This document shows positions 1 to 12,600 of a stretch of 64,000 nt of DNA, piece by piece. This DNA comes from Thinopyrum elongatum (taxonomy: Eukaryota; Streptophyta; Magnoliopsida; Poales; Poaceae). A model generated the notes under the pieces. The model did not search any database, had not been told where the DNA came from, and was given only the letters and a program-made list of their open reading frames with translations. The position numbers were made by a program, and so were the translations under genes. The stretch lies in the NCBI GenBank assembly GCA_011799875.1, contig CM022300.1, positions 230,464,903-230,528,902 of the forward strand. Direction: 5' to 3'. How positions within the stretch are numbered: the first letter of the stretch is position 1; every line of letters begins with the position of its first letter.

Positions 1-1552
1 TAAATTAAAAGTGTTTAACTATATTAACTAAATGAAGAGGGCCCACTGTCAGCGGCTGTTAGTGAACAGTAAACAGGGTTGACCCTGGTCAACGAAGTCA
101 AAATGGTCAGGGGCCCACTCGTCAGCGACCTGGGATGGACCCCACGCGGTGCCACGCTGGCGACGACGCCGGAAACGGCTCCGGCGAGCTCCCGCGGCGG
201 CGCTCTCGCCGGAAGTGCTCGGGAATCACCTGCGGGGCACCAATTCGAGCGCCGTTTCTTGCTCTCGAACGTGCGCATCAAGCCGCGTCGATCTACGCAA
301 ACGGGAAGAGCTCAGGTGGTCGGAACCGACGGCTACAGCGAGCGCGGCGGCGGCCGGAATCGGTCCAACGCGGGCGTGCGGCTACGGCTCGCTTTCGAGC
401 GGGCCAAGCGGCTAAGCAGCAGTAGCAGATCTCCAGGAACGCGCTACGGTGACTAGACAGAGCGGGGAAGACTAGAGAGCTCGCGCGCGGCAGCAATGGC
501 GGACGGCGGCGCGTGGCTTCGTTGACGGCTAGCTATGGGGCAGCAGCGCGCTAGCGGAGGGGAAGAAGAGGGAGAGTAGCTCACGTAGCGGCTCACGGAG
601 GCCGGCGCAAAGTTTAGTAGCTGCCGACGGGCTCGGGGTCGACGGGGATCGCCGGCGCCCGAGAAGACGAAGTCGAGGTCGATCTTGTCCGCGCGGGCCT
701 CCTCGAGCTCAACGGCGAGGTGCAGACGAAGGAGTTGAACGAGTCGGAGTAGATGGGCACGGCGGCGAGGCAACACGATGGCGATGGCCGCGGAATCGAG
801 CAGCGGTCGGCAACGGCGTCTCGGGTGGAATGGGGATCGAGAGAGGGGAAGCGAATGGGGGCGAGTGGAGGCGGCTAGGGTTCAGGAGGGAGGACGAGGG
901 GGCTCGGGGCGACCTTAAAGACGCCGGGGAAGGCACGGATGACCGGCGCGTGGTGGATCGCCGGCTCGGGCGCGCGCGGTGGCGACACAGCGACGGAGGG
1001 GGGGAGATGGTGAGTTGGGCTGGGCCACAGTGGCTAGCTGGGCCAGTGCACAGGTAAGTGCACAGTGTTCCCTTTTTAGGCCTCTTTCATTTTATATTTT
1101 CTGTTTCATATTTTCTTTTATTCCATTTCTGTTTTGTAATTGTTAGAGCACTTTTGCATTTTTGCAAAATGTGAGAGTTGTCCCAAATATTGCAATGCAA
1201 TATTATCTCTCACCAAAAAGTGGTTTGGACTGATTTGAAGTTTGTTTGAATTTAATATGATTTTAAATATATCAAATATCCTGTTTTTGGGTCTGTTCCA
1301 ACTTGTTTGAGTCATTTATCCAACTCCAAACATTTTGATGTTGATTTTAGAAAGGTTTCTGGATTATTTACCATTAAATGAACATTTTTCCAGCAGTGTT
1401 TGATCAACCTTATATTTCACTTATGAATTTAAGTTGATTTTTAAAAATGGAGTTGATTTACTTTGGTTAACCACTATGTTTAATCACTGCATATGATATG
1501 ACTTGGCATTATTAACAGCTGATCATGGTGGCTATTACATAGGGGTGTTACA
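1..1552 (-). mobile_element. Partial LTR of a gypsy-like element, minus strand
   Basis: On the minus strand the right edge reads TGTAACACCCC, a normal LTR start. No polypurine tract lies next to it on the right, so position 1552 is probably the outer end of a 5' LTR whose element continues left of the window. The body is GC-rich around 100-1050 and AT-rich after that. It contains a stretch (about 60-140) resembling the TTGAC/GGGTCAACCC-rich part of the plus-strand LTR at 4620-4700, so the two LTRs are probably related families. ORFs inside it look like chance frames in GC-rich DNA. The family was not identified. Confidence 0.55.
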
Positions 1553-2888
1553 ACCTTGCTCACTTAATTGTGGGAACCCATGTTTATGGAATTCTCGATG
1601 AATAGTTGATGAGCCTTACGACCACATCCTCATCTTTTCCTTGCGGAAATTGTACGACTTGTTTTTATAAGTTGTTTTCGATGGATCCTTTGTGTATCCA
1701 AAGTCTAACCTTTACCTGACAACCATGTCAATGCTATACCGAATCATGACTGCGGTACTCAAACCTCAACAAGAACATTGGAAGCACAATGCAAAAAAAT
1801 TCTTGATCAATTATCCAAACACCGTTGTATCAGTTAACCTCATTAAATCCTTGCCCCTTTGTCTAAGTGGTTACATACTTGGAGCCTTCTCAGGTATATC
1901 TTACTCTTCCTTTCCTTGGGAAAGAGATACTCTTGATACTTGGGTATAAACGCATTTTCCTTCCCATTGGTCTGATTAATATACTAATCATATTTTATTT
2001 TCCATTGTTTTGTTTAACCTTTCTTGTGATTTATATGATCCAAGTAGTAATAATTCCCTGCTTATGTAAACACCTCGGTGTACAACTCTGTTAGTAAGAC
2101 TCTGTTACTACTGTTGATGACCTCCCAGAAACCACCGATGGATGAGAACCTTGCCTATTGGTTCACCTCATTTCAATGAGCAGGAAAATGGTTCTCTTTG
2201 TCCCTCGCCCTTGGTACCAATGTTGTTCCCAAACATAACCGACACGCTATCCTCTGACATGCCTTGCTATCATAACCGTGCAAGATGTCATCACTCTCCC
2301 TACTCTTGACCCACATGGTGGGACCATAACCCATAGTTCCACAGGATCGAAACCAGACTCTCCTATACACCCCTATTTCCAAAGTTATTCCTCATGCTTG
2401 GCTTCGTAGGTAGTTCACAAGCCACCTTCCTACAGATATATTTTGGTATCCGATGCAATATTATTCCCGTTGCTATGGATACCTTTCACACTCTGTTCCA
2501 GGCAATGAACGATTGCCTATCTGCTTGAAACTTCTTATTGAACCTCCTTACTTTGCTCTCGATGTCTTTCTCGGATTTCAACTCGAGAGATGCATCTATG
2601 CCTCGTTCACTAAGATAGCCCTCAGGTACCTAACATCTGTCGAGCTACGTCCTTCCCGAGTTATTCCCCCTTATCTTTTATGTAAGTACGATGAAGATCC
2701 TGAAGAAAGGATGACGACTTCATCATGACGACCTGAAGCAGAGAAATGAAGACATCAACAAAAGGGGTCAACTTCTTCGAGAAGAGCAACCAAGAACGAG
2801 AAGATCCGGTAGAATTTCGTAAACAGAACTTTTCTCCTTACTACACCTCTTAAATCTCAAGACGAGATTTCTTGTAGTGGGGGAGATT
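1553..2888 (+). mobile_element. 3' internal remnant of a gypsy-like element
   Basis: This stretch lies between the minus-strand LTR edge and a plus-strand 3' LTR. It ends in a purine-rich tract (about 2875-2886, GTAGTGGGGGAGA) directly before TGTAACACC, which is the expected polypurine tract for plus-strand synthesis. No long ORF remains; the two short overlapping frames at 1692-2094 do not resemble a known domain to me. It is read as degenerate sequence downstream of pol, interrupted on the left by the minus-strand element. Confidence 0.5.
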
Positions 2889-5800
2889 TGTAACACCCCG
2901 AGAATCATGCTATAGTAGTCTCCCCCTAATAGTGCCATGTCATCACCTTTTTGCTAATCCAATTGTCATTTGATCCAAACCCAAGTCAAATTCAAAATTT
3001 AAAATAAGTCAAAATAATATTTCTTCAAAACAGAAAAACTAAAATGTTCACACTATTCTAAAAATTCCCCTAATATTTGTCATGTTGAAACCAACTTAAT
3101 TTGACTCACAAATAAATCCCTAGGAAATTAATAAGTGGTCCAGTAGCAAATAAAATGGTCTTTTCAAAATAAACAATTAATTATTTAACTCCAATTGCCC
3201 CAAAACTTTTTGTGCTAGCTCAGAATAATCTCTATTATTTATGTGCCAAGTTTAATGTGCAACAAAATTCATTTGATAGAAAAACAATAGTGCAAAACAG
3301 TAGAGAAAATAATAATAAAAAGAAGAGAAAGGGAAAAGTAAAACCGCACTGTGCCATTGGGCTCTAGCCCACAGTGCTAGGCCTGCCGGCCTACACCTCA
3401 CCCCCTCCTCTGTACACAGGAGACAGGGAGGGCGTGGCGTGCATCCATGGCGCCATGGCCATGGATGGCCTCCATGTGCCCCCCTCCCCCGGCCTATAAC
3501 GACACTCCCCCGAAACCCTAGCACGCCCTCGCCCGATCCCTTCCTTTTCCCCATCGCGCCCCCTCCTCATCTGCTCAAAAATGAGCTCGAGAACTCACGC
3601 GGTGACCATGCCCGTCGTCATGTTGCCGCGGCCTACGTGCTCCCCGGCGCCCAGGGTGATGTCCACGAGCTCCGGCGTCGACGTCTCCATCAACTAGTGC
3701 ATTTGGTTCGAGCGGGGAAGCACCACATCGTCGCCTTCATCGCCGTTTCTCCGCCATGGCCGCGGCATCTCGCCGTCGATTGCTGCCACTCCGGTCCACC
3801 TCCGGCCTCCTCGACCTCGTCGTCGTGCTCGTGGTGAGCTTCTCTCGGGTACCCCCCCCCCCCCTCACCCCTATGACGATTGGTCGCCGTAGCCGCCTCC
3901 ACCCATCAAGGCCGCCATGGCCGAAGCTCGTCGCGTGCATGTCCACAACCGCACACCGTGGCCGCGGTAGGATCCCGTACTCGCTGCATCCGCCTGCGCT
4001 CCCGTGCACCAGCGCCTGCCCGGGTCATGCCTCGCTCGCCCACTGTTGTTGCTATTGTACTGTGCGCTGCATGCCGCCACCGTTGCCCTCTGTCACTACT
4101 GCTAGCCGCCGGCTACGCTAGCTCGTGCTACTGCTTACTACTCCAGACGCCGCTGCATGCTGCTACCTGCGCCAGACCGTTCTGTCCCCGCCCGAAACCG
4201 CGCACCCCCGCCCTCCATCTCCTCCCACTGCTGCTCACTCCTACCGTCGCGGCCCACTGCTGCTCTGGCCGCCTCGCTCTCCTAGCACCGCATCGCCAGA
4301 GGACGCCGCAGCCACCCCCCTCCCCCCCCCCGCGTGCCCCACCGCTCGCGGCTGTGTTCGCCTCGGCCCGTCGGCGCCCACCTCTGCCCGGGCCTGCTCG
4401 TGCCCCCTGCGTCGTGCCTTCCCCCGGCCAGCACCAAGGCCGCTGGTGCCATACTCTACAAGTACGTGCATGCGGGCATAGACTCACCAGAGGCCGATTT
4501 GGGCCACTGGCACATGGGCCCGACACCCCTATTAATTAGGGGGCCCTAATTAGTTTAGCCCAAAAACCCCCTAATTAAGCTATTTAAATTTAGTCAAGAA
4601 TCTATTAATTAAAATGAGTCGGTGACAATTGGGACCCACATACACTGTTCACTTTTGACTAGTCAAAATATTGACTGGGTCAACCCAGCCCCTGGCCCCG
4701 CATGTCATACACATGCACACATTGCTGGGTACACTCTTGTGTACCCATAGCAATTTGTCTGTTTATTATTTCGAATTAAAGCAAATTCAGAAATTTCAGA
4801 ATATTTGTTAAACTTTGAAAAATCATATAAATTCGACCTTAACACAGATGAAAAGGTTTTATACATGAAAGTTGCTTAGAAAAATCCAATGAATCCGAAT
4901 ATGCAATCCGTTCATCTGTCACATGCCTCTAGCATGCTGAACATGGAACTGTCCCCTCTCTTTCATGTGTCCAGAAAATGCCAAACACTGGGAAAACACC
5001 TCCGGATGTTTTCCCTCTCCGTCTGCAACGTGTAGTACCGCGTTAGAACACCCCTAGCATTGCATTTTGTTGTGTCATGCTTTGTGATGCATGTGTTTGC
5101 TTTATATTTACTGTTTCTTCCCCCTCTTCTCTCTGGTAGACCCCGAGACCGACGTTGCCCCTATGATCGACTACGTCACCGACGACCCTTCTTCCTTTGC
5201 AACAGAGCTTCCAGGCAAGCAAACCCCCTTGATCATACCGATATCGCTCATTTCCCTTCTCTCTTATGCTTGCATTAGAACTGCTACTTCTTTTGTATGA
5301 TCCTATTCTGCTGCATAGCCTGATTTTGTAACCTGCAATTGTTATCTTACCTGCTTATCCTAAACTGCTTAGTATACGTTGGTTAGAGATCCACCAGTGA
5401 CCCCTCATCTTGTCCCAGTTGCCCCGCTTTATGATCGATGACTTGATCAACGTGATCGACGTCCAGAGCCCGACACAGCACATCACACCCCCTTAGTCGT
5501 ATGACACTGCAGAGTGCCGAGTGTGATACCTCGTATAGCAATTCTGATGTTAACTCTGTAGTGTAGCTAATCGGTCATGGTCATCGAGGGTGATTCCTCC
5601 TTCACCACTCCCGATATCGACTCTGTCGTGCAACCCCTCAAGTGTGGACCATCGAGGGTGATTCCTCCAAGTCCACCTTGACGTTTACATCGAGTGGAAA
5701 TCCATCGAGGGTGATTCCTCGGGTTTTTCCCGTGCTATTTTGGGCACACGGTTACTTTGGCTTTACCCCCAGAACCATGTTAAAGACGGGTCGGCCCCAA

Positions 5801-7269
5801 GGGGTACCCGCGAGAGTTACTGTTACTACAGGACTGGAGGGACAAGCGGTACCACCCCGGTAGAGGTGGACCTGAGTTCCCGACAGTCTCTTGCGAGTCG
5901 GGTTGACCATGAGGGTACCCGCGAGTTGATGTGTAGTCGGGTTGACCTGGAGGGTACCCGCGAGATTTCTACATGGCACGGCCGAGCATTCCGGGCCCTT
6001 GCCATAAGTCCACGAGACGGGGCGACGGGGTCACATGATCGTGAGTCTCTGCTTGTTACCGCGCCCTACCAAGACACTAACGGTTTGGATATATGATCCG
6101 AGTAGGCCTCTGGCCTTTTCACAATGACCACCACGCGGGAGTAAGTATGGGCACTCTGCGTCATATGTATCAGCCGAAAGCTCTTCGGACGTCAGCGACT
6201 GAGCGGCGCGCGCCTGGGTGGCCCGCGTAAGCACCTGCCTTGTATAAGGAGGTAGCCAGGACTGACTCCGGTCACGTACGCAACGTGCAGGAGTGCAAAG
6301 GGCGATGGGCCCAAGACCCCTGCGCGCTTAGGATGTAGACCGGCGTGCTAGCCTCTTGGTTGAGCCTAGGTAGGACTGTGGTGTGTTGATCAGCCGAGGT
6401 CGGTCATGACCTGATGGTGTGTCCGGCCGGAGTTGATCGAGCGTGTTGGGTAAGTTTGTGCAGCCCTGCAGGGAAGTTTAATCTATTCGAATAGCCGTGT
6501 CCATGGTAACGGACGCTCGGAGTTGTATCCCGATCGATACAACTAGAACTGGATGCTGAGGCATGAAATGGATATGATGGCTCCGGGATTGCTTTCTCGC
6601 ACGGAGGCGAGAAAGTGATCTCTGGGCGATGTTACAACATACTTACTACTATTATAATATGTTACTCTTATCTCTTCTAATGCTGCAAGATGCTTGAAGA
6701 TGCTAGTATTCGATAGGCTAGGCTTTCCCTTCTCTTCTGGCATTCTGTAGTTCAGTCCGAGATACAGCTCCTTTCCTTTGATAATGATGCATACTTAGCA
6801 TAGATCTGATGTAAGTCTTGAGAGTACTTCGGATGAGTACTCACGGTTGCTTTGCTACGTCTTTTTCCCCCATACCCGATTGTTGCGATCAGATGATGGA
6901 TCCTAGGAGCCAAATGTCACCGCCGACGGCTACTACTACCCCGAGGGTGCCTACTACTACGTGGAGACTGCCGACGACCAAGAGTAGTTAGGAGGCTCCC
7001 AGGCAGGAGGCCTTGCCTATTCGGTCGTTGTTTCTTTTTTGCTAGCCTTCTTAAGGCAAACTTGTTTAACTTATGTCTGTACTCAAATATTGTTGCTTCC
7101 ACTGACTCTTGTGTATTCGAGCCCTCGAGGCCCCTGGCTTGTAATATAAAGCTTCTATTATTTTAATTTGTGTCTAGAGTTGTGTTGTGATATCTTCTCG
7201 TGAGTCCCTGATCTTGATCGTACACATTTTCTTGTATGATTAGTGTACGATTGAATCGAGGGCTTCACA
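2889..7269 (+). repeat. Long 3' LTR (4.4 kb) of a plus-strand gypsy-like element
   Basis: It starts TGTAACACCCCGAG straight after a polypurine tract and ends TTCACA, followed at once by a different element in mid-gag. The last 400 bases (GAGTAGTTAGGAGG..., CTTATGTCTGTACTCA..., TGTACGATTGAATCGAGGG) match what I remember of wheat gypsy LTR ends, from family memory and not from a search. The interior has a GC-rich block (3400-4500) with a C14 run near 3850, and three near-identical GGTACCCGCGAG segments at 5802-5962. Its 5' partner LTR would lie left of the window. The element seems to have inserted into the Athila-like gag that follows. Confidence 0.65.
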
Positions 7270-7620
7270 GTTGAAGATCTCATCTCGAATCATGGACTGC
7301 TTGTATAGTGGCAAGTATTTATCCAAGAAATCTTGTGATATCTCATTCCAACTGTATGTCCTTGATGGCAAGGATCGATACCAAGCACGAGCATCATCTC
7401 GGAGAGAGAATGTGAACAGCATGCACTTGATAGCATCTTGAGGGACTCCATAGTACTTTACTAGTATCCGAATACTCCATGACTTGGAGTAAGTGCTCGT
7501 AGGGGTCCTCAGTGGGCAATCCTCCAAACTGATGTTGTTGAACCAAAGTAATAAGACCAGGTTTCATCTCAAAATTCTCTGCTTTGATAGATGACAAATT
7601 GGTCCTGTGAGATAGCATTG
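7270..7620 (-). pseudogene. Athila-type retrotransposon gag fragment
   Basis: The minus strand encodes a gag (Retrotrans_gag-like) fragment in two frames. The first part has the segments MKPGLITLVQQHQFGG and LPTEDPYEHL. The second has LFTFSLRDDARAWYRSLPS and NEISQDFLDKYLP. The frame change falls near 7480-7500, so at least one frameshift is present. The order upstream (leader, primer site, LTR at higher coordinates) fits a minus-strand element. The fragment stops at 7270 because the plus-strand LTR abuts it; the rest of the element should lie beyond the left edge of the window. Confidence 0.75.
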
Positions 7621-7899
7621 ACTACTTGGCATCCAAAGATCATGAAGCTTCGCCATATCTCAACCAAGTGTAACTATAAATCAATCTACAATTAGTTCAG
7701 ATTTCCTATGCACACCCATAAACAGTAAATATTAGTCAGAAGGTTAGTATCCTAATAAGCCGAAGCAACAATAAGGAAAAATAATATAAAAGGAACATAG
7801 GAAATGAAATACAAGACGAATTAAACACAGAACTAAAATAAACCTAGTCCATAGCCTAACACAATCGTTCGGCGCTAGTCCCCGGCAACAGCGCCAAAA
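7621..7899 (-). other. Leader and primer-binding region of the Athila-like element
   Basis: Directly inside the LTR, the minus strand reads TTTTGGCGCTGTTGCCGGGG. This is the TGGCGCCGTTGCCGGGGA-type primer-site motif typical of Athila-lineage elements. The rest is a short untranslated leader before gag. Confidence 0.7.
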
Positions 7900-9129
7900 T
7901 GATCAGTTGTAATGAAGTGGTATATTTTGCCCAAATCTACTAGTGTCGTGTTCTCCATAGGGACTAGGTGGCGGCAACTATACTCGGCTAAAGCTAGGTA
8001 TCACAATTCAGATTATGAATGCAAGAAAATAAACCTAAATGAAACAAGGTTGTTCCCGAAGATAGCTGCCAAAGACAATGCAAAACATGCAAAGGGAGGT
8101 TCAGATTAACTTCACCATCTTTTTGGTAGTTTCAATTACTTGAGGTTGAGAGACTGGACACTAACACCAACAATTGTTTATGACAATAGAAGTAAAAAAA
8201 GGAATGAACATATATATAACTGGGACTGGGACAGAAATGCTTCACATCACAGGTACGTAGGAACATAGGAACTAGAGATTAAATGTTCATTCAGCCATCA
8301 CAGTACACAAGTGATGAATTTAATTAGCTAACACACATACAAACAAAGTGTCATATACCACGGTTCAGTTCATAGATCACAAATAAACACCACTAGGAAA
8401 GTCTGAAATTGAACAATTCACAATATTATACAGTACTAGATCCTGTTGAATTATAGAGAGAGAGAGAGAGATAGAAATAGCAGCAACGAGTTGAGAAAAG
8501 AGAAGCAGCAGTTGGCGATGGGGAGTAGTAGCAGGAGCAAGAGGAGGAGTCGAAGGGCAGCAGGGAGGACGTGGAGAAGGTTAGGAACAGCAAGCAGAAT
8601 TTGCGGAAGAAGCAGGAGCAGGGAGAAGAAGTGGTGGCGCTGGTGAGATGGGGTGCTGGCTGGAGGAGCTGGATGGTGGTGACGGCGCTGGTGGATGGTG
8701 TGGCGCGCCTACCACACCGACCTGGCCATGGCGGCGGCCGGAGGTGGACAAGGAGGTTGGGGGAGAAGGAGAAGTAGCCAGGCCCAATGGGGAATGGAGG
8801 CGTTCTAGGGATTTTGTTCCCCTCCCTGATGTGCCACTATTGCTCTTTGGCCCTTCTCCTTTCCTTCTTTCTTCACAAGAAGGTCCCTTTTCTTCTTTAG
8901 CTTGCCCCCGGTTACTTCTTTTCTTCTCTTCTCGTTAGTCACATAGTTGGAATCTTGACGATTATAGTACCTTTGCGCACTTTTCTACAAAATAAACAAG
9001 TGACGAGTAAATGATCTTTTATATGATTTTCATTCAAATATATCATAGTTCATAGCAAGAATGGATGAATAAATCTCAATAGATGGTATAACTGTGTGCC
9101 CAAATTATATATATGAAATGTGCTTATCA
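7900..9129 (-). repeat. 5' LTR (1.23 kb) of the Athila-like element, minus strand
   Basis: On the plus strand it begins TGATCAG next to the primer-site motif and ends CTTATCA, giving short inverted TGAT/ATCA termini. It contains a (GA)n tract at 8456-8471 and a GC-rich segment around 8500-8800 whose ORFs I read as chance. The right flank at 9130 is the outer flank of the element. It lies inside one copy of the ~190-bp block that recurs at 11476, so the element apparently landed at the edge of that repeat. Confidence 0.7.
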
Positions 9130-9322
9130 ACGGCTCATTTTCGTCGCCTCTGGGAACCGTGTGCGCTAACCCTATTATGGGTTGCATTCTGATTGGCTGG
9201 AACCCCAGCCATGCTGATCATGCGTGTGCACCATAGGATGCACCGCGATCGAATGGCAATCCACATCCCTCTCATCACACCCGTGTAGCTATAGCTGTGA
9301 TTTGATGTATATGCGCTAAATG
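9130..9322. repeat. Flanking direct repeat, copy 1
   Basis: About 190 bases containing CTCTGGGAACCGTGTGC, AACCCCAGCCA, and CTCTCATCACACCCGTGTA. Copy 2 is at 11476-11672 in the same orientation. The two copies bracket the ~495-bp tandem array. Confidence 0.75.
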
Positions 9323-11467
9323 TCTAGAAAATGCACATAATGGCCTAAATATGGTAAATGAGCCCAGAAAAGTGCCAAATTTAAACATTGTGCGTTGTAG
9401 GGTGTATGTTGATCGTAGAAAAAACTCAAGGACAAATGACGAAGGAAATTTGGATTCCCCTTTAATCTTGGTGATTTCCCTCTCGAAACCACGAAACTTC
9501 CTTGGTGATGATTTGATTTATGACGAGCGTGTATAACGACATTAGCCAAATCATCTCAAAAATTTACCACAGCATGGTGAGGTCATACCATGGCACCATG
9601 CCAGATATCATGTTTTTCATGCATGTTTTTTCATTTTCTTAGAGTTGAAAATCCAATAAATGACACATTTGTGATTGACTCTTGCCACACATATCCTTCA
9701 AATCTCTGCTCATTCCTTGTAAAAGGCATGAAAAATTACTAAATACCACGAGCATGATTTTCTGAACCGTTTTGTGCACTTTTTCGTGCAGTGATTTTCT
9801 GAATTTGAATTATGTGCATTAATGCCTAGAAAATGCACATAATGGCCTAAATATAGTAAATAAGCTCGGAAAAGTACCAAATTTGAACATGGTGCATTGG
9901 AGGGGGTATGTTGGTCGTAGAAAAAAAATTGAAGGAAAAACGACGAAGGAAATTTGGATTCCCCTTCAATCTTGGTGATTTCCCAATGAAACTTCCTGAC
10001 CGAAGGTTCATTTTATGAAGAGCTTGTATAATGACATTAGCCAAACCTTCTCTAATATTTACCAAAGCTTGGTGAGGTCATATCATGGCACCATGCCAAG
10101 TATCATGTTTTTCATGCATGTTTTTCATTTTTCTAGAGTTGAGAGACTAATAAACTTCATGTTTGTTGTTGACTTTTGCCACACATATCCTTGAAATCTC
10201 CCCCCATTCCTTGTAAAAGGCATGAAAAATTACTAAATACCACAAGCATGATTTTCCAGACCATTTTGTGCACTTTTTCTTGCACTGATTTCTGAATTTG
10301 AATTATGTGCATTAATGCGTAGGAAATGCACATAATGGCCTAAATATAGTAAATGAGCCCGGAACAGTGCCAAATTTGAACACGGTGCATTGGAGAGGGT
10401 ATGTTGATCCTAGAAAAAGTTCAAGGACAAACGATGAAGGAAATTTGGACCCCCTCCCCCCTTCAATCTTGGTGATTTCCCTCTCGAAACTATGAAACTT
10501 CCTCGACGATGGTTCGATTTATGAAGAGTGTGTATTACGACATTAGCCAAACCTTCTAAAATATTTACCAAGCATGGTGAGGTCATACCATGGCACCATG
10601 CCAGGTATCATGTTTTTCATGCATATTTTTCATTTTTCTAGAGTTGAAAAACCAATAAACGACACGTTTGTGGTTGACTCTTGCCACACATATCCTTGAA
10701 ATCTCTCCTCATTCCTTCTAAAAGGCATGAAGATTTATTAAATACCACGAGTATGATTTTCCAGACCATTTTTCTACACGTTTTCATGCACCGATTGTCT
10801 GAATTTGAATTATGTGCATTAATGCCCTAGAAAATGCACATAATGGCCAAAATATAGTAAATGAGCCCGAAAAAGTGCCAAATTTGAACACGGTGCATTG
10901 GAGGGGGTATGTTGGTCTTAGAAAAACTCAACCACAACGGACGAAGGAAATTTGGATTCCCCTTCAATCTTGGTGAAACCATGAAACTTCCTCGGTGATG
11001 GTTCGATTTATGAAGAGCATGTATAACGACATTAGGCAAACCTTCTCAAATATTTACCCGAACATGGTGAGGTCATACCATGGCACCATGTCAGGTATCA
11101 TGTTTTTCATGCATGTTTTTCATTTTTCTAGAGTTGAAAAACCAATAAATGACACGTTTGTGGTTGACTCTTGCCACACATATCCTTGAAATCTCTCCCA
11201 TTCCTTGTAAAAGGCATGAAAATTTACTGAATACCACAAGCATGGTTTTTCATACTGTTTTTGCGCACTTTTTCATGCATCGATTGTGCGAGTTTGAATT
11301 ATGTGCATTAATGCCTAGAAAATGCACGTAATGGCCTACATATACTAAATGAGCCCGGAAAAGTGCCAAATTTGAACACGGTGCATTGGAGGGGGTATGG
11401 TGATCGTAGAAAAAAACTCAAGGACAAACAACGAAGGAAATGAGGATTCCCCTTCAATCTTGGTCAT
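9323..11467. repeat. Tandem array of a ~495-bp unit, about 4.3 copies
   Basis: The motif CTAGAAAATGCACATAATGG starts copies near 9324, 9826, 10319, 10827 and 11315, giving periods of about 502, 493, 508 and 488. Each unit contains TACCATGGCACCATG and a CATGTTTTTCATGCATG segment, and is AT-rich. The last unit stops after about 150 bases. Short ORFs on either strand repeat with the units and look non-coding. I do not recognise the family; subterminal arrays of this size occur in large DNA transposons, but I found no terminal inverted repeats. Confidence 0.85.
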
Positions 11468-11475
11468 TTATTAAC

Positions 11476-11672
11476 GCACAAGGTTCATTTCTGTTGCCTC
11501 TGGGAACCGTGTGCACTCACCCTATTGTGCATTGCGTTCTGACTAGCCAGAACCCCAGCCACACAGATCACGTGTGTGCACTGTAGGATGCACCACGACC
11601 GAACGACAATCCACATCCCTCTCATCACACCCGTGTAACTGTAACTGGGATTTGATGTATATGCGCTAAATG
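11476..11672. repeat. Flanking direct repeat, copy 2
   Basis: Second copy of the block at 9130-9322, beginning around TTCATTTCTGTTGCCTCTGGG and ending GATTTGATGTATATGCGC. It is followed by a decayed piece of the tandem unit up to about 11760. Confidence 0.75.
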
Positions 11673-11759
11673 TGAGGTAAATGCTATAAAGTGCTGAAAT
11701 GTAGTAAACGAGTCCTGGAAAGTGCAAAAATTGAAGGATAAACGACAACGGAAATCTAT

Positions 11760-12600
11760 ATTACTGTATGTTCAATCTTGGTAACATCAATCACGCACGG
11801 GTTGTGTTTACGAAACGTTGCCTCAGCAAGCGCATTAGTTTGGTACAGAAAACCCTAACCCACACATTAAAAGAGAAAAAGAAAACCCTCACCCCCTCAC
11901 CCTTCGTCCCCACTCCTCACTCGCACTACACTCCTCCGCAACTCTACAACTTAACTTCTATCAAGGCGACCACCCCTAATCTTGACGGTTGTCGCCAGCT
12001 GGCAGCGGTCATGCTCCAAATGGCACAGGATTTCACCTCTGTTGCTTGTCGCCGCCTATCTGCACAGCTTGCACCGACTTTCTCGACTCTGATCGATTGG
12101 GGTTTTCTGCAGGATTTTCCATAGGCTTGTGTCAGGGATTTTTCTCATGGAGAAGGTAATTAATTTAGTGAAATATTTGCTCTTCTCTTATCGCAGTCCG
12201 CATGTCCTTGTTAATCAATCGGCAGAAATTGTCATGGATTCATTTTTTCTTCTAGCTAATTCGAGGGTTTTCATTCAAGTGTCCACAGTGTATGCACAAA
12301 TCAGGCCAGTGTGGTCACGGCCAGTCGAACATGAAGTTCTATCTCACCCTGCCAGATGACTTCAGGGAGCGCACGGTATGTTCAATCTCCATAAAAAATC
12401 GCCCTTGCTTCATATCTCGTGTTCTTGCTCATTTTCGTGTGATTTTCGATCTCCATGCTCGGAGCTCCATTTCCGAAACTGTTCGAAGGAATTGCTCCTT
12501 GGTATGTGACTCCTTTGATGGTCCAATTAGTTTTTGTTCTAGTGTATTATGTTTTGCTTATTTTGCTATTGTTGGTGACCATGTATATGAGCTTGCATGT
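11760..12600 (+). pseudogene. Truncated gene-like fragment with a Cys-rich mini-exon
   Basis: A CT-rich stretch (11840-11960, with AAAACCCTAACCC) looks like a plant 5' leader. A candidate exon at about 12276-12374 is bounded by an AG acceptor (ATTCAAG) and a GTATG donor. It encodes a peptide starting CPQCMHKSGQCGHG and ending FYLTLPDDFRERT. A further GTATGTG donor-like site is near 12503. The peptide has four cysteines and a histidine, and its second half faintly recalls the first strand of B3 domains, but the match is too weak to name. The fragment is cut off by Athila-derived sequence near 12600. Confidence 0.35.

Noticed and set aside
3439..4549. Overlapping GC-rich ORFs on both strands inside the long LTR
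   Set aside because: All are Pro/Arg/Ala/Ser-rich, overlap in several frames, and lie in a GC-rich part of the LTR; no motif supports a gene.
6900..7000. Short frame with Tyr-rich text near the end of the long LTR
   Set aside because: Tempting as a small ORF because similar text recurs in related LTRs, but it has no ATG in a good context and lies in the U3/R region; I cannot support a protein.
9323..11467. Tandem array as a CRISPR or centromeric satellite
   Set aside because: Units of ~495 bases without short spacers exclude CRISPR, and four copies between unique flanks do not make a satellite block.
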